A DNA stretch of 64,000 nt from Earliella scabrosa. Its lineage: Eukaryota > Basidiomycota > Agaricomycetes > Polyporales > Polyporaceae. Below the pieces are notes generated by a model, which saw nothing but the letters and a program-made list of their open reading frames with translations, did not search any database and was not told the origin of the DNA. Positions 15,561-26,153 of the stretch are shown piece by piece; position 1 is the first letter of the stretch, and each line of letters opens with the position of its first letter. The stretch lies in assembly GCA_022605405.1 (NCBI GenBank), contig JABYQQ010000004.1:496001-560000 (forward strand), read 5' to 3'. A program made the position numbers and the translations under genes.

Positions 15561-17266
15561 ATGTCCTCTGATATCGATTACACGCAAATTATCATTGCAA
15601 TAGATGAACTGTAGGTCCATGCTATACGCTGACTTGCTATATGCTCTCACTATTGTGGTACATAGACTCATCGCGAACTATGTCACGGTGGCATCGTGTG
15701 GTGCGTGATGCATCGTGGACTGAGCCCTTGTGATTACTGAGTGCTCTCTAACAGTGTTTGTAGCATACGAAAGTCTGATCACCAGCAGCGCGGAAATACT
15801 GTTGTTCTGGCAAGGGAAGATCACTGGAGCGACAATACTATTTCTCCTCAATCGATACAACGTGCTCATATACAATGTATACACTCTCATTTTGACTATC
15901 GCAAGCTCTGTTGCCGACAAAGTGAGATATATGTTGTGATGAATCTCTAGGTCTCTGACACGCGTTGCCTTCACAGGAGTATGTCCTCACGGGAGGTGAA
16001 TCACTTGTAAATTGATCCAAAGCTTTACTTCAGCTGCTCCGCCTTCGTGTACTCTCTGGAGGCTTTCTCCATTTTTCAGTATGCACCGTGGGCCGGTGAG
16101 TATATCTCCCTTCCGTTTCATCATGGTCTCACCCATCCTGCATCCCTCGACTGGTAGTCTTCTCTGGATTCCGTATGCACGCCCTCAGCGGTAACTATTT
16201 CCTGAGTCTATTGGTGTTAGCCTTGTCGCTAGCACCGGTGGTGCTTAATCTGGTCAGTACCATGATCATGACACTGAGTACCATGCTCATGATGCTCTCT
16301 CCAGACCCGGTTCAAGTATCACGTGCGAGGAGTCGTCGTTCCATTCCAGGGATGCACACCAGCGGACGATATAGGTCTCGAGTTGTTCAAAACGTGCGTT
16401 GCGTTACGGCGCCGCGATCTAGAACATTTGACACTATACTGAACACTCATTCTTGCAGATGTACGTATATTTACGAAGGTTCATCCGAGGCTGTATTGAA
16501 ACATATATTCTCTCGTTCTGCTGCAGTTACTATCGTCTCGAGAACATCGCTGATTCTCGCTGACGCTATTCTCGTCTGCACCACCTGGTTCAAGCTATAC
16601 AGAGGTGGCGGGCTGAGAAAGAAGACATTCGCATATGTGCTGCTATACGATGGTTAGTGCATACAAGGGTGATCTTCTATTGCATGTGTATTGACGTCTC
16701 AAAGGTACTGTCTACTTCGTGTCGGTACCATTACTCACTGAAAGCCAACGGCGGGCAATGACACATCTCCTAGATGCATGCTCGCTCTCAACTCGCTGCA
16801 TCTGACTCTGGTCATGCTATCAGTACGTATCGGACTCCTGAGACATGTGATTCGTGCGAACCCTTATTGCTTATTCCTTGCAGATCCATACATCATTCCA
16901 AGGCGGGAGCTACTTGATCGCATTTATTGAACCGTATGTGGTTTCACTCGATACTCCCTATGCGCTACCAAGCTCAGTCTATGTGGGGACCAATATAGGC
17001 TCACTGCCAGCTTGGTCTCCCGCTTTCTCATTCACCTCCAGCAGGCAAACTTGAAGGCAATCGATCACCACTCGTATTCTCACGTATCCGAGATGAGCCA
17101 GGGATCCGTGATCTTCAATCGCGTTCTCGGGTCACTCGCGTCTACAATCGATCCGGATGACTACGCGGCTGTTGTATCGGGAGATGACATAGTCGAGTCC
17201 AGCGGGTATGGGAACCGGGATGAACAGTCAACTGTAGAGGACGACTCGGAGAGGCGTGGTGTTTGA
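15561..17266 (+). CDS. DUF6533-domain seven-helix membrane protein, copy C
   Basis: Exons 15561-15610, 15666-15700, 15755-15921, 15977-15978, 16034-16095, 16158-16252, 16305-16393, 16459-16460, 16527-16652, 16705-16720, 16774-16822, 16884-16933, 16999-17266, giving 336 residues. The signature helix is VFVAYESLITSSAEILLFW, with Ser-Ser-Ala replacing the usual charged Leu-Asp/Glu-Arg. NRYNVLIYNVYTL and SRTSLILADAILVCTTW follow. The first 2-nt exon is GA here where the other five copies have AG, so the residue before the invariant Cys is Asp rather than Ser/Arg. The C-terminal region SLVSRFLIHLQQANLKAID leads into an acidic tail. It is closest to the adjacent copy D (shared SAE motif, VSRTSLILAD, and tail FNRVLGSLASTI), which points to a local tandem duplication. 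Confidence 0.88.
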
Positions 17267-18029
17267 CACTGTGACGACCGCCATCGGAACGTGCTGGACC
17301 TTTCAGATGTAGCACCTAGCTCTGCACTCTAGATACGGTTGGAATCTACGTCCGATGGTATGTCCGAATTTGTGGCTGTCCGTTCACCCGAGTGACCACT
17401 GATTGATTGTCTTCTCCATGCAGTATAGGATCTTCTATCTGTCTGGGTCGAGCTGCGGTTGCGCCATCGGTGACGTTTAATCAGGCAGCTCTGATCAAAA
17501 CAGTCATTCAGACGTTATAGGTGCTCCCATGGGTGCTCAAGATTGACCTCGAACCTGTCATGAGAAGGGCGTGAGATGGATGCGCGGTGTTCCTGGCGAA
17601 TAGAGCCTCATGAATGGTTCTCTTATGGCCGAAACAAGCCAGAAGAGCTTGTGACGTTAAGCTTGGCGGCGCCTGTGACTTCATGTCCGTACCCGACGAA
17701 TAACCGCAGTCTCAGAAGCACTCTCCCTCCATGACCGCCGCGCCCGGCATTCCAAGTTTAGCATCACATCTTCTATATGTCCCCAACATGGCATCCACGC
17801 CATCTATCCAGTGTCCAACAACGGGAGTGCCTTTCACAAATCACTCTCTTCTCAACCTCTCCCATCCGACGTATGCCAATCCTCGAGATGCGCCGCTACG
17901 CAGACCAAAGCTGACAATCTGACAGGTCGGGCGGATCTCAAAATGGTCGGACGTACCGCAGCAAGTGAGCGGGCAATATCTACTCGACATCGTACCAGGA
18001 ACTTTTTGCCATCTCTTGCGCGCATTCAC
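17267..18029. other. Spacer between DUF6533 copies C and D
   Basis: No coding signal beyond the copy C stop. Open frames at 17731-18029 lack motifs; they probably cover the copy D promoter and leader. Confidence 0.5.
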
Positions 18030-19782
18030 ATGGCGTCTGAGACCGATATCTCCGTCATCGCTGAGCTCGACGGCCTGTACGCATCATATTCTCTTCAAAA
18101 CATGCACACTTTGACAACTGCCTTTCTCAGAGCCATTGCAAGCTACGTCTCCGTAGCATCCTCAGGTGAGTCCTATATTCGGTGCCGTACCGAGTGGTGC
18201 TGACGAAGCGTACTAATCGGTAGTGCTCTTTCTCTACGAGTGTCTCATTACGAGCAGCGCTGAGGTGTCCCTATTTTGGAGCAGAAGAAGTGTTGGCGCA
18301 GCGCTGTTGTTCATTCTCAATAGATACATCGTGCTTGGCTACAACGTGTACTCTCTTTTTCTCACCTTCGTAGCTTTCCCTGATGAGGTACGTTTACAGC
18401 GTTACTCCGTGTCAGCCCTAATATCACTAACACACTTGTTCCAGAGGTATGTATATTCAGCCTGGCCGAGAGCTCGAGCCGCCAAAGGAGGACTGAAACC
18501 TTGCGTCTAACAGCTGCACCTCCGTCGTCTACTCCACAAAAATTCTCTCAATGCTGCAATACCTACCATGGGCAGGTACGAGCCTGCCGTAATTCTCGCG
18601 CACATGTCTTCGGGCTCATGAGTCATTCTCATACTTCCCGCGGTGTGCGATATCAGCATTCTCCGCCTTCCGACTGTTTGCATTGAGCCGGAGCGTTATC
18701 CTGGCAGGTCTCGTCTTTCTTCTCTCCGCAGTACCAATGGGAGTGGGCTTTGTAAGTGCTACTCTCTGGGTCGTACTAGAAATTGTATCCTAATTGAGGG
18801 CATTCGGTATAGGCACATTTCCACTTCAATATCCAGGGAATCAGCGTTCCTGGGATGGGATGCAACCCATCCGACGACACCGGCCCTGCGTTGGTTAAAA
18901 TGTACGTATTGTTACTCTGACATGCGAGGGTGGAGGCTGACCCGCGTATCGCTCCAGATGTACGCTCGATATCATGGGTTGTTGAGCGATGGTCTAGACT
19001 GACATGCTGGTCTCCAGTCACTATTGTCTCGAGAACATCGTTGATCCTGGCTGATGTTACGCTCGTCTGTGTAACGTGGCTGAAACTGTTCCGAGAGATC
19101 CGGTCAGAGAAGAGGACGCTTGCTCATGTGCTCCTGTATGATGGTCAGTATGTCCTCCTCCTAGCTCCCATCTTTGCGACTGACTTCCGATACCCCCAGG
19201 AAGCATTTACTTCATGTAAGTATACCTCCTTTGTCCAGCGCCGCGTCAGCCGGTGATGCTAACATCAATGCTTCTAGCTGCATGCTTCTGCTCAACGCGT
19301 TACACCTCACCTTGACGCTTCTCTCCGTGAGGCTTTCTTTATCGTCGGCGAACTCTACATCATTCTGCTGACACATCACGCTCTCTAAGATTCATTCCCC
19401 CCTGCAGAATGGCAGCTATGTGACCGCGTTTACCGAACCGTACGTACTCCCATCAAACGGTGCGAGTTGAGACTGAACTGTCTCGTGCAGCCTCACCGCG
19501 ATCCTGGTCTCGCGGTTCCTCATTCATCTGCAGCACGCGGACATGAAGGCGGTAGATCACCTAGAACCGCTACATGGATCTGAGATCAGCGGTGGGTCTG
19601 TCGTGTTCAACCGCGTGTTGCGATCGTTCGCGTCGACGATCGAGCTTGAGGACTACCGCGTCGGAGTCGCTGACTCGTCAAATTCGCCGGAGGACCATGT
19701 CGGCCGACACGAGGGCCCGTTGGATGACGCAGACAGTGAGGGAGTGCATGCGGAGGTGGATTCGGGCGCTGTTAAGGATTGA
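18030..19782 (+). CDS. DUF6533-domain seven-helix membrane protein, copy D
   Basis: Exons 18030-18076, 18131-18165, 18224-18387, 18445-18446, 18514-18575, 18657-18751, 18813-18901, 18958-18959, 19018-19143, 19200-19215, 19278-19326, 19408-19439, 19491-19782, giving 336 residues, the same length as copy C. The signature is LFLYECLITSSAEVSLFW, then NRYIVLGYNVYSLFLTF. Helix five begins FTIVSRTSLILADVTLVC after the second 2-nt exon. Exon 12 is 32 nt against 50 nt in C, which is compensated by a longer acidic tail in exon 13 (SPEDHVGRHEGPLDDADSEG). Function unknown. The start was chosen because the first two exons end CT|GT and G|GT as in the other copies. Confidence 0.88.
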
Positions 19783-20266
19783 CTGGGAGGAGGAGACTAT
19801 GTATCGTAGAATTTCTTGACCGAGTCTGCTTTGAACTCTGTCTCGGAAAGTGTCGGCCCGGCTGCCGGTCAGACCCTACAGCCTGGCCCGGCTTCCGACC
19901 GCCTCAACTTCAACTTCAACCGTGACCACCATCAAGTTGTGTCAACATGCAAGGACAACACCCTCCACTGCTCATTGATATGATACGTGCGGCATCGAGG
20001 AGTCCCGACTCAAGACATTCTCTCGCGCTCCAAGAATGGGAGCTCCGGGGCAACTGCGGCTATGTTCGAGACTAGGCAACTTGTATCTGGGCTTGGCTTG
20101 ACTCTGAGCGCGACCGAAGCGGGCACCAACTTGAAGGTTCTGGACAAACGTGGGATCAATGTGCGTTTCGGAGTACTCTATCTAACAAGACATCCGTCCC
20201 CGTCCCCACCCGCTAACTTTCTGAACGCTAGCCAGCCCGACGCAGCACTTGCACATCCTCACTAGC
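19783..20266. other. Intergenic, no supported gene
   Basis: A 92-codon frame at 19987-20265 has no recognisable motif. The stretch is the converging 3' flank of DUF6533 copy D and the minus-strand secreted-protein gene. Confidence 0.5.
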
Positions 20267-20940
20267 CTACTTCCAACCAAAGACGGTCAGCATCGGAATG
20301 TTGTCCTGGAACGTCAAGTTGCCAATGAGGAAGCGGCTGTTTAAGGCGCGATACTGCTCGGAGTCGGTCTCGACGTGGCTGGCGGCGTGACAGAGTCCGG
20401 ACAGGTTCGAGTCAGTGCTATTCCGCTGCTCTGAAAAATGATGCTCACATGTATAACATGTCTTCGACTAGGAACTCCCTGGCTTGCATAGGTCAATGGA
20501 AGCTCGGAGGTTGTACAAGCAATTAGCTACGCACCCGACGCCCTGAAGCTCCAGGTGCGCATACGTATTATCTGCCGTCCACACGATTGGGAAGATGGCC
20601 TGAGGGAAGAACGTCCCGGAAGCGGCTACGATGCCTGTATCGGCCGTCGGGAGGATCGTCCCGACGATGTTCCCCGCGGGATCGGACAAGTTGCCCCTGT
20701 GAGAGAAGTCAGTGAGTAAGTAGTATGCTCCTCGACACAGTGCTGCACTGACCCAGTGACAGCTCCGTGGAGGCGGGTACCGAAGGTGCCGTCGGGGATT
20801 GTGAGGACCTCTCCGACGGTCCACGTGCCCACGAAGAGAGTTTCGAAAGTCGGCGGCGGAGCGGGGGCGAATGCGGTCGCGATGTCGAGCATCAAGAGCG
20901 CGGTTAGGACGCTGGAGAAAAGAGAGCTGAAGACACGCAT
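20267..20940 (-). CDS. Small secreted protein, unknown function
   Basis: Three exons in translation order: 20753-20940, 20535-20696, 20267-20417, giving 166 residues. The N-terminus MRVFSSLFSSVLTALLMLDI is a clear signal peptide ending near ATAFA. The mature chain has a Thr/Gly-rich, beta-type composition (TWTVGEVLTIPDGTFGTRLH, GNIVGTILPTADTG) and a C-terminus with LCHAASHVETDSEQY and FLIGNLTFQDNIPMLTV. Both introns preserve frame. I do not recognise a domain. An in-frame upstream ATG at 21000 exists but would place 20 charged residues before the signal peptide, so the ATG at 20940 is preferred; a TATA element sits 61 bases above it. Extracellular location is inferred. Confidence 0.75.
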
Positions 20941-21000
20941 TGCGGGGTGGTGAGTTGCAGTGACTCTGAGGCGTGAGAGGCTTCGTTGACCGTGTTGCAC

Positions 21001-21007
21001 CTTTATA
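21001..21007 (-). promoter_or_regulatory. TATA box of the small secreted protein gene
   Basis: Minus-strand TATAAAG, 61 bases upstream of the ATG at 20940. Confidence 0.5.
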
Positions 21008-22579
21008 CTCTAGGAGGTTGTCCTCACGTCAACACCTGCGCTTCTATGGTTATCTGGCAGGTTGACATGCAACCGTGGAGCGGTCTGTGGGCGACACTTA
21101 TCCGTCCTATACCGAGGTGGTGTGACATACTCACTGAACTTGGGACGTTGTCAGTGAGTGTGTTGACGTCACTATACGGGAGCGCATGTCTAGTCCAACA
21201 GGAGGTAGGGCTCTTCTGCTGCTTGCCGTGATCTGGAGAGTGGTCTCATTTCGTCTGGCATGATGACGGTTCCTAATGCATCGGGGTCGTCTGTCTCTGG
21301 TCGACGGAGGGACCGTAGTGTATTGGGTACGTGTTGGCCTATGTCTCTCCATAATGTCGCTGAATATCAGTGCACTGTCAGCAGGGGCTTGCACCAGCTG
21401 CCACAGTGATGCAGTAGCACGAAGTCGTCTGCCAGTGTGAGTGATTACACTTGCAGCATCTTCGGTGAGGATTCACCGCACAGTCAGCACAGCACTACCA
21501 AGCAGACCTCCACACCGATTCCCTTGTCGCTAGGCATTTTGCGGGTCCACATCCGCTACGTCGACCTTTTTTCTATTATATGCAGCCAGCCCTGAATGAA
21601 TCATGAACCACCGGGTAGTGCTCGCTCCCATTGAGTTGTTCCTGAGAGTCGCTCGACTTCACAAAGTCGCTGACTACCCACTCATTACTTCCCCTGGAGA
21701 AGCGTCCGCTCATATCATGCGTTACTCAGCCCATACTCTAGAGCTCACGTAGACTCGCGATACGGATCCCCGCGGGGAATGGTCACCACAAACTCACAGC
21801 GCCCACGGTCTGCCTCGGATATCCGGTCGAATGCGCAGCACACAGTTCCAAGGACCCTTCTCTCAAAGGAGTCCTAGCACCCGCAGCACGCCGCTAACCG
21901 CCTTATGGCGTGTGTTCTTCCACTAGCCCTGTCCATTAACACGTTCGATGTGGCATGGCCAGGAGATATTTGAGAGTCATCGCGCCGCCTGTGGAACTTA
22001 CTAGTAGGGACATAAAGAACAAGTTGCAGCCTTCTGCCCGGTGGCTCGCTCTATCAATGGTACCCACACTGTCTCCGGCTACAAGCATGCACTGTGATAT
22101 TTTATGTTGATTTGGGTCGCAAAGACAAAGAGAGCTTACAGACGAAACTGCGTTGGAGGAGTCACTTCGTTCCTCGCCACTGGCAGCCCTTCTTGTTGGA
22201 ATCCTTAGAGGGGTTCCAATCTCAAAATTTGAGTGCTAAAGCGACGTACCAAATGCCGAGTGGTGCTGGAGATGAGAGCATGAGTATGCGGGAGAGGGGC
22301 GACAGGAGTCGTGCCCTGTCGTGCCCTCCCCATGTCCAAGTCAGGCGAATAAGCGCCAGATCGAGATCGAATTCCTACCTGGAGTCTCTCCTTGCCTCTC
22401 CCTAGCCTCTCCTCACACTCCTCACTGGTTGCACCACCATCATCTCTCTGTCTCGTCGTCCTTCGTTGCGGTCTATCAATGACATCTCTTTCATCAACGC
22501 CGCAACGTCCTACAGCACGACTGGATCATTGCTGCACCTGCTGGTCCCAACGCGTGTAGCTGCAAATTGCAACACACCC
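21008..22579. other. Intergenic, no supported gene
   Basis: Open frames are short and motif-free on both strands. It is low in coding signal compared with its surroundings. Confidence 0.5.
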
Positions 22580-22665
22580 ATCTTCTCATGCCTGGAACGT
22601 CGAGTTGCCGAGGTATACAGAAACTACGGGGACAGGGACTTCGAACTGAGAGAATTGTGTGCATA
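22580..22665 (-). pseudogene. Possible remnant of the small secreted protein
   Basis: On the minus strand, VYLGNSTFQ is encoded just before a stop and resembles FLIGNLTFQ near the C-terminus of the secreted protein at 20267-20940. The DNA also matches over about 17 bases (ctggaacgtc.agttgcc). No other exon could be matched, so this is either a decayed duplicate end or coincidence. Confidence 0.3.
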
Positions 22666-22691
22666 AGCATGGCATAGGATATCAGGTCCGT

Positions 22692-23447
22692 TCACTTTGC
22701 CTCCTTTCTCGCCGCTGCCAGCTCAGCACGCTCTCGGATCGTCCGCGCCATGCACATTCCAGCCTCGCCACCCAACGCCTCAAAACCTGCAATAGTGCCT
22801 CGCCTATCCCCCTCGCTCAGCTCCTGGCTCATCTTCCACTTCCCGCCCATGTCCTTGATCTCAATCTCCACGCCGACGATCGCCTTCCTCAGCAATGCGA
22901 CGTAGCTCTCTGGCGCGTCCTCCACTTTCCACGGCCGCTCATACCCCATGACTTCCGTCTCTGCAAACTGCGACAGATCTCGCAGCGACTGCGACAGGAA
23001 GGCGTCAGTCCTCTCGTCGGCAGTGTCGAAGAAGACCGTCGCCCGCCCGTACACCTGCACCGCGGTGTAGTCCCACGTCGGAACGACCTTCCCCGTCGAC
23101 GGCTTCGTCTCCGTATAGAACTTGGGCGTGACGTAATGGTGTATGGGCGCGTTGAAGAGGACGAGGACGTCCCGGGAGAGCGTTCGTGAACGATCCCCGG
23201 ACGAGGTGAGCTCCGCTATCATAGCCTTGACTTGGGGGTTCGCCCTCGCCATGTGCCCTCGCAGGGTGCCCAGATCGCTGTCGCCCGCGCTCTCGGGGAC
23301 GTCGAGGACCCACGGGATGTGGCTCGATTGGAGGAAAGGGTGGCCTGGCGAGTCTATCGCGGTCGTGAAGATCCCGAGCGGGTTGGCGCGGATGAAGGCT
23401 CGGAGGGTCGGGAGGTCGTGCTCGGCGTGCACTGCGCGGAGGTACAT
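22692..23447 (-). CDS. PaiB-family FMN-binding protein
   Basis: Intronless, about 251 residues from the preferred ATG at 23447 (MYLRAVHAEHDLPTLRAFI); the frame extends upstream to 23522, but those extra residues are low-quality. Characteristic elements of the PaiB / FMN_bind_2 split-barrel family are ANPLGIFTTAIDS near the start, SSHIPWVLDV, LRGHMARANPQ, VLVLFNAPIHHYVTPKFY and VPTWDYTAVQVYGRATVFFD. In bacteria PaiB acts as a repressor partner; in fungi these proteins are uncharacterised flavin-binding proteins, probably cytosolic. The C-terminal third (GGKWKMSQELSEGDRRGTI) matches the usual family tail, so it looks complete. It lies next to, and in opposite orientation to, the prenyl-diphosphate synthase. 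Confidence 0.9.
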   Translation of the reverse strand: MYLRAVHAEHDLPTLRAFIRANPLGIFTTAIDSPGHPFLQSSHIPWVLDVPESAGDSDLGTLRGHMARANPQVKAMIAELTSSGDRSRTLSRDVLVLFNAPIHHYVTPKFYTETKPSTGKVVPTWDYTAVQVYGRATVFFDTADERTDAFLSQSLRDLSQFAETEVMGYERPWKVEDAPESYVALLRKAIVGVEIEIKDMGGKWKMSQELSEGDRRGTIAGFEALGGEAGMCMARTIRERAELAAARKEAK

Positions 23448-24529
23448 GGCTCTGAAGGAGTATGGATGGGACTGATCCTCGATTACCGCTCGAAGTCCTG
23501 AGCCTGAGGCGACAGCACCCAAATCGCAGCCTCCTGACTGACTCGGCGAGCGTTCCGTCGGGTACCTCGGGCGCCTAATCGCAGTACGCGTAGTAGCGAC
23601 TCTTACGCTCCATTGCAGATCTGCTCCTCCTCCTACTCATCCTGAACATACCACGGCTCTTCTATCTGGTGACTCCAGCTCTATTGTTACTGCCTAGCCG
23701 ACTCAGGCCGCCTTCTCTCCTGTTCTGCTCACCTACCCTGGTGTTTCGCCCTCGGGACTACCCTCGCCCACCCTGGCACACGCTTGACCTTACACACCTA
23801 CTCAAGCATGGAACGAGTGATGTCGCCATCGCATGTCTCCAGTACAACGGCTCAGCCTTGCTCCTCCCTCGTCCTTGCAGACTGCAACCGATAGACCGTG
23901 TTGCCTATCGCAACATACCCCCACCGCACCCTCATAGCTATTCCTCTGCCTGCCATAGTCGACTCTCCTGACCAGCCACCGCTTCTCGCTCGGGCTGCGA
24001 GCATGCTCTCAAGGAGCTCCGTGTGGCGGTTGGAACATCGTTGAAGCAGTCATCTACCAGTGGCGACGATTCGTCAGTGCTCAACACCGAACGGCCGCTG
24101 CACGCCGCAAAGCTCACCACACCGCGTGCGCTCGCCCTGTTTTATTACCTCTACCTCTGGAGTATCCTCCGATCTGCTGGACAGGCGTGCAATGCGGAAC
24201 ATAACGCAAGTCGGACGTCTCAGCTGCGTCGCCCGTCAATCCTTTGGAGAAATCGATGAGTGAACCAGGGGCAATGGACATGGCCTGAGCAGGCCTACGC
24301 ACCTCGCACTCGACGGCACGTCCGCCGGGGTATAAGCGCATGGTCCTCGTAGGGTCGGCGCTTCGGCCGAAAGTACCATGTCTCCGAAACACCCGATTGG
24401 ACGGGAGTTGCTTGGCGCTCCTGCTTGGCCCAAACATCGAACGAGACGGGTACCCACTATTGCTCGGCGCTGTGGTTGTGGGGGGGTCGTCTCGACGGAC
24501 AGTGGACGTCCTACTGTGCAAGGAGTCGG
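23448..24529. other. Divergent intergenic region between PaiB-like and prenyl synthase genes
   Basis: About 1.1 kb with no supported gene. The minus-strand frames at 24114-24616 have no motif. It probably contains both divergent promoters. Confidence 0.5.
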
Positions 24530-24537
24530 TATAAGAG
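24530..24537 (+). promoter_or_regulatory. Putative TATA element of the prenyl synthase
   Basis: TATAAGAG, 108 bases upstream of the ATG at 24638; reasonable for a leader of about 75 nt. Confidence 0.35.
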
Positions 24538-24637
24538 GTGGCTGCTGGCTGGCACAAGATGTTCGTCTCAACAGAGAATCCTGCTCACTCGCGCGCGAAC
24601 ATTCGACTTCTTGCATCGCATTCTACCTTTCGCAGAA

Positions 24638-25968
24638 ATGGCCGACGCGAACCAGGACAAGCGTACCAAGTTTGAGGCTGTCTTCCCGGTGCTCTGCGAG
24701 GAACTCCTTGCGTACCTGAAGCAAGAGGGCACGCCCGCCGATGCGATCGCCTGGTTCCGACGAGCGAGTATCCCCTTGATCACCTTTGCTCATTGGTAAC
24801 CAGCTAACATGCGGATCGTATAGAACCTAGGCTACAACGTCCCGGGTGGGAAGCTCAACCGCGGGCTCTCGGTCGTTGACTCTCTAGAGATCATCAAGGG
24901 TCGTGAGCTGTCCGAGGACGAGTACTTCAAGGCGGCTCTTCTCGGGTGGTGCATCGAGCTCGTGAGTCGGCCGTCTTCCATCCGCGTCTCGTGTGTCGCA
25001 CTCATCCCCATGACACTTCCGCAACAGCTGCAAGCGTCCTTCCTCGTCTCGGACGATATGATGGACCAGTGCGTGACGCGCCGTGGACAGCCGTGCTGGT
25101 ACCGCGTCGAGGGCGTGGGCCTGACGGCTACGAACGACGCGTTCATGCTCGAGGCCTCCATCTACTTCCTCCTGAAGAAGCATTTCCGCACCGAGTCGTA
25201 CTACGTGCATCTCCTCGACCTCTTCCACGAGGTGAGTGGTTCCCTACAGATCCACGTATACATGCAGACGGAAAGACCAGACAACGTTCAAGACGGAAAT
25301 CGGTCAGCTCCTCGATCTGATCACTGCCCCAGAGGGCGCGGTGGACCTGACCAAGTTCTCGCTCGCCAGGTGCGCCCATCCTCCCATTCCGCTCATGTCT
25401 GCACGCTAACACCCTACCCCACAGGCACCGGCAGATCGTGACCTACAAGACCGCGTACTACTCCTTCTACCTCCCCGTCGCGCTCGCGATGCACATGTGC
25501 GGCATCCCGCTCAACGCCTCCCCCTCCAACCAATCCAGCCCAGACCCATACGCGCTCGCGCAGACCATCCTCATCCCGCTCGGGGAGTACTTCCAAGTCC
25601 AAGACGACTTTCTCGACTTCGCCGCGAGCCCCGCCGTCCTCGGAAAGCGCGGGACGGACATCGTGGATGGCAAGTGCTCGTGGTGCGTCAACGTCGCGCT
25701 CGCCCATGCCACGCCGGAGCAGCGCGCGGTCTTGGAGGTGAACTATGGGCGGAGGGATGTGAAGGCAGAGGAAAGGGTGAAGGCGCTGTATGAGGAGGTT
25801 GGGGTTAGGGAGCGCTATAGGGAGTATGAGGAGGAGGCGTATGAGCGGATCGTGCGCCTCATTGAGGGGGTGCCTGAAGTCGGGGACGATGGTGAGGGAG
25901 GGGTGGTGAGGTTGAAGCGGGAGGTGTTTGTGGCGTTCTTGGAGAAGATTCATGGGAGAGAGAAGTGA
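24638..25968 (+). CDS. Farnesyl diphosphate synthase family (ERG20-like; product length uncertain)
   Basis: Exons 24638-24763, 24824-24961, 25028-25231, 25281-25369, 25425-25968, giving 366 residues, slightly longer than yeast Erg20. Diagnostic motifs in order: [30 protein letters not shown] followed by the first aspartate-rich motif [56 protein letters not shown], and the second motif [13 protein letters not shown] with [11 protein letters not shown]. These enzymes condense IPP with DMAPP/GPP to FPP in the isoprenoid pathway, in the cytosol. The residue five before DDMMD is Ser instead of the aromatic residue normal for FPP synthases, so a longer product is possible. Intron 1 must be GC-AG (GCGAGT) to keep frame. 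An insertion ([12 protein letters not shown]) lies between helices. Flanked by FAD monooxygenases. Confidence 0.92.
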
Positions 25969-26153
25969 GTGCGACGGTAGGTAAACTACGCGAGGACGCA
26001 GCCTAGAACCTCGACGAAGTCATCAGTCGATAATAGAGAAATAATCCACAGCCACATCAATCCATTGAAATCCTAGACACCACTGTACACTGAATGCTCT
26101 AAATCTAATCATACACGCATCAGAACTCAGGGAGAAATCGTACAGCGTGCACG

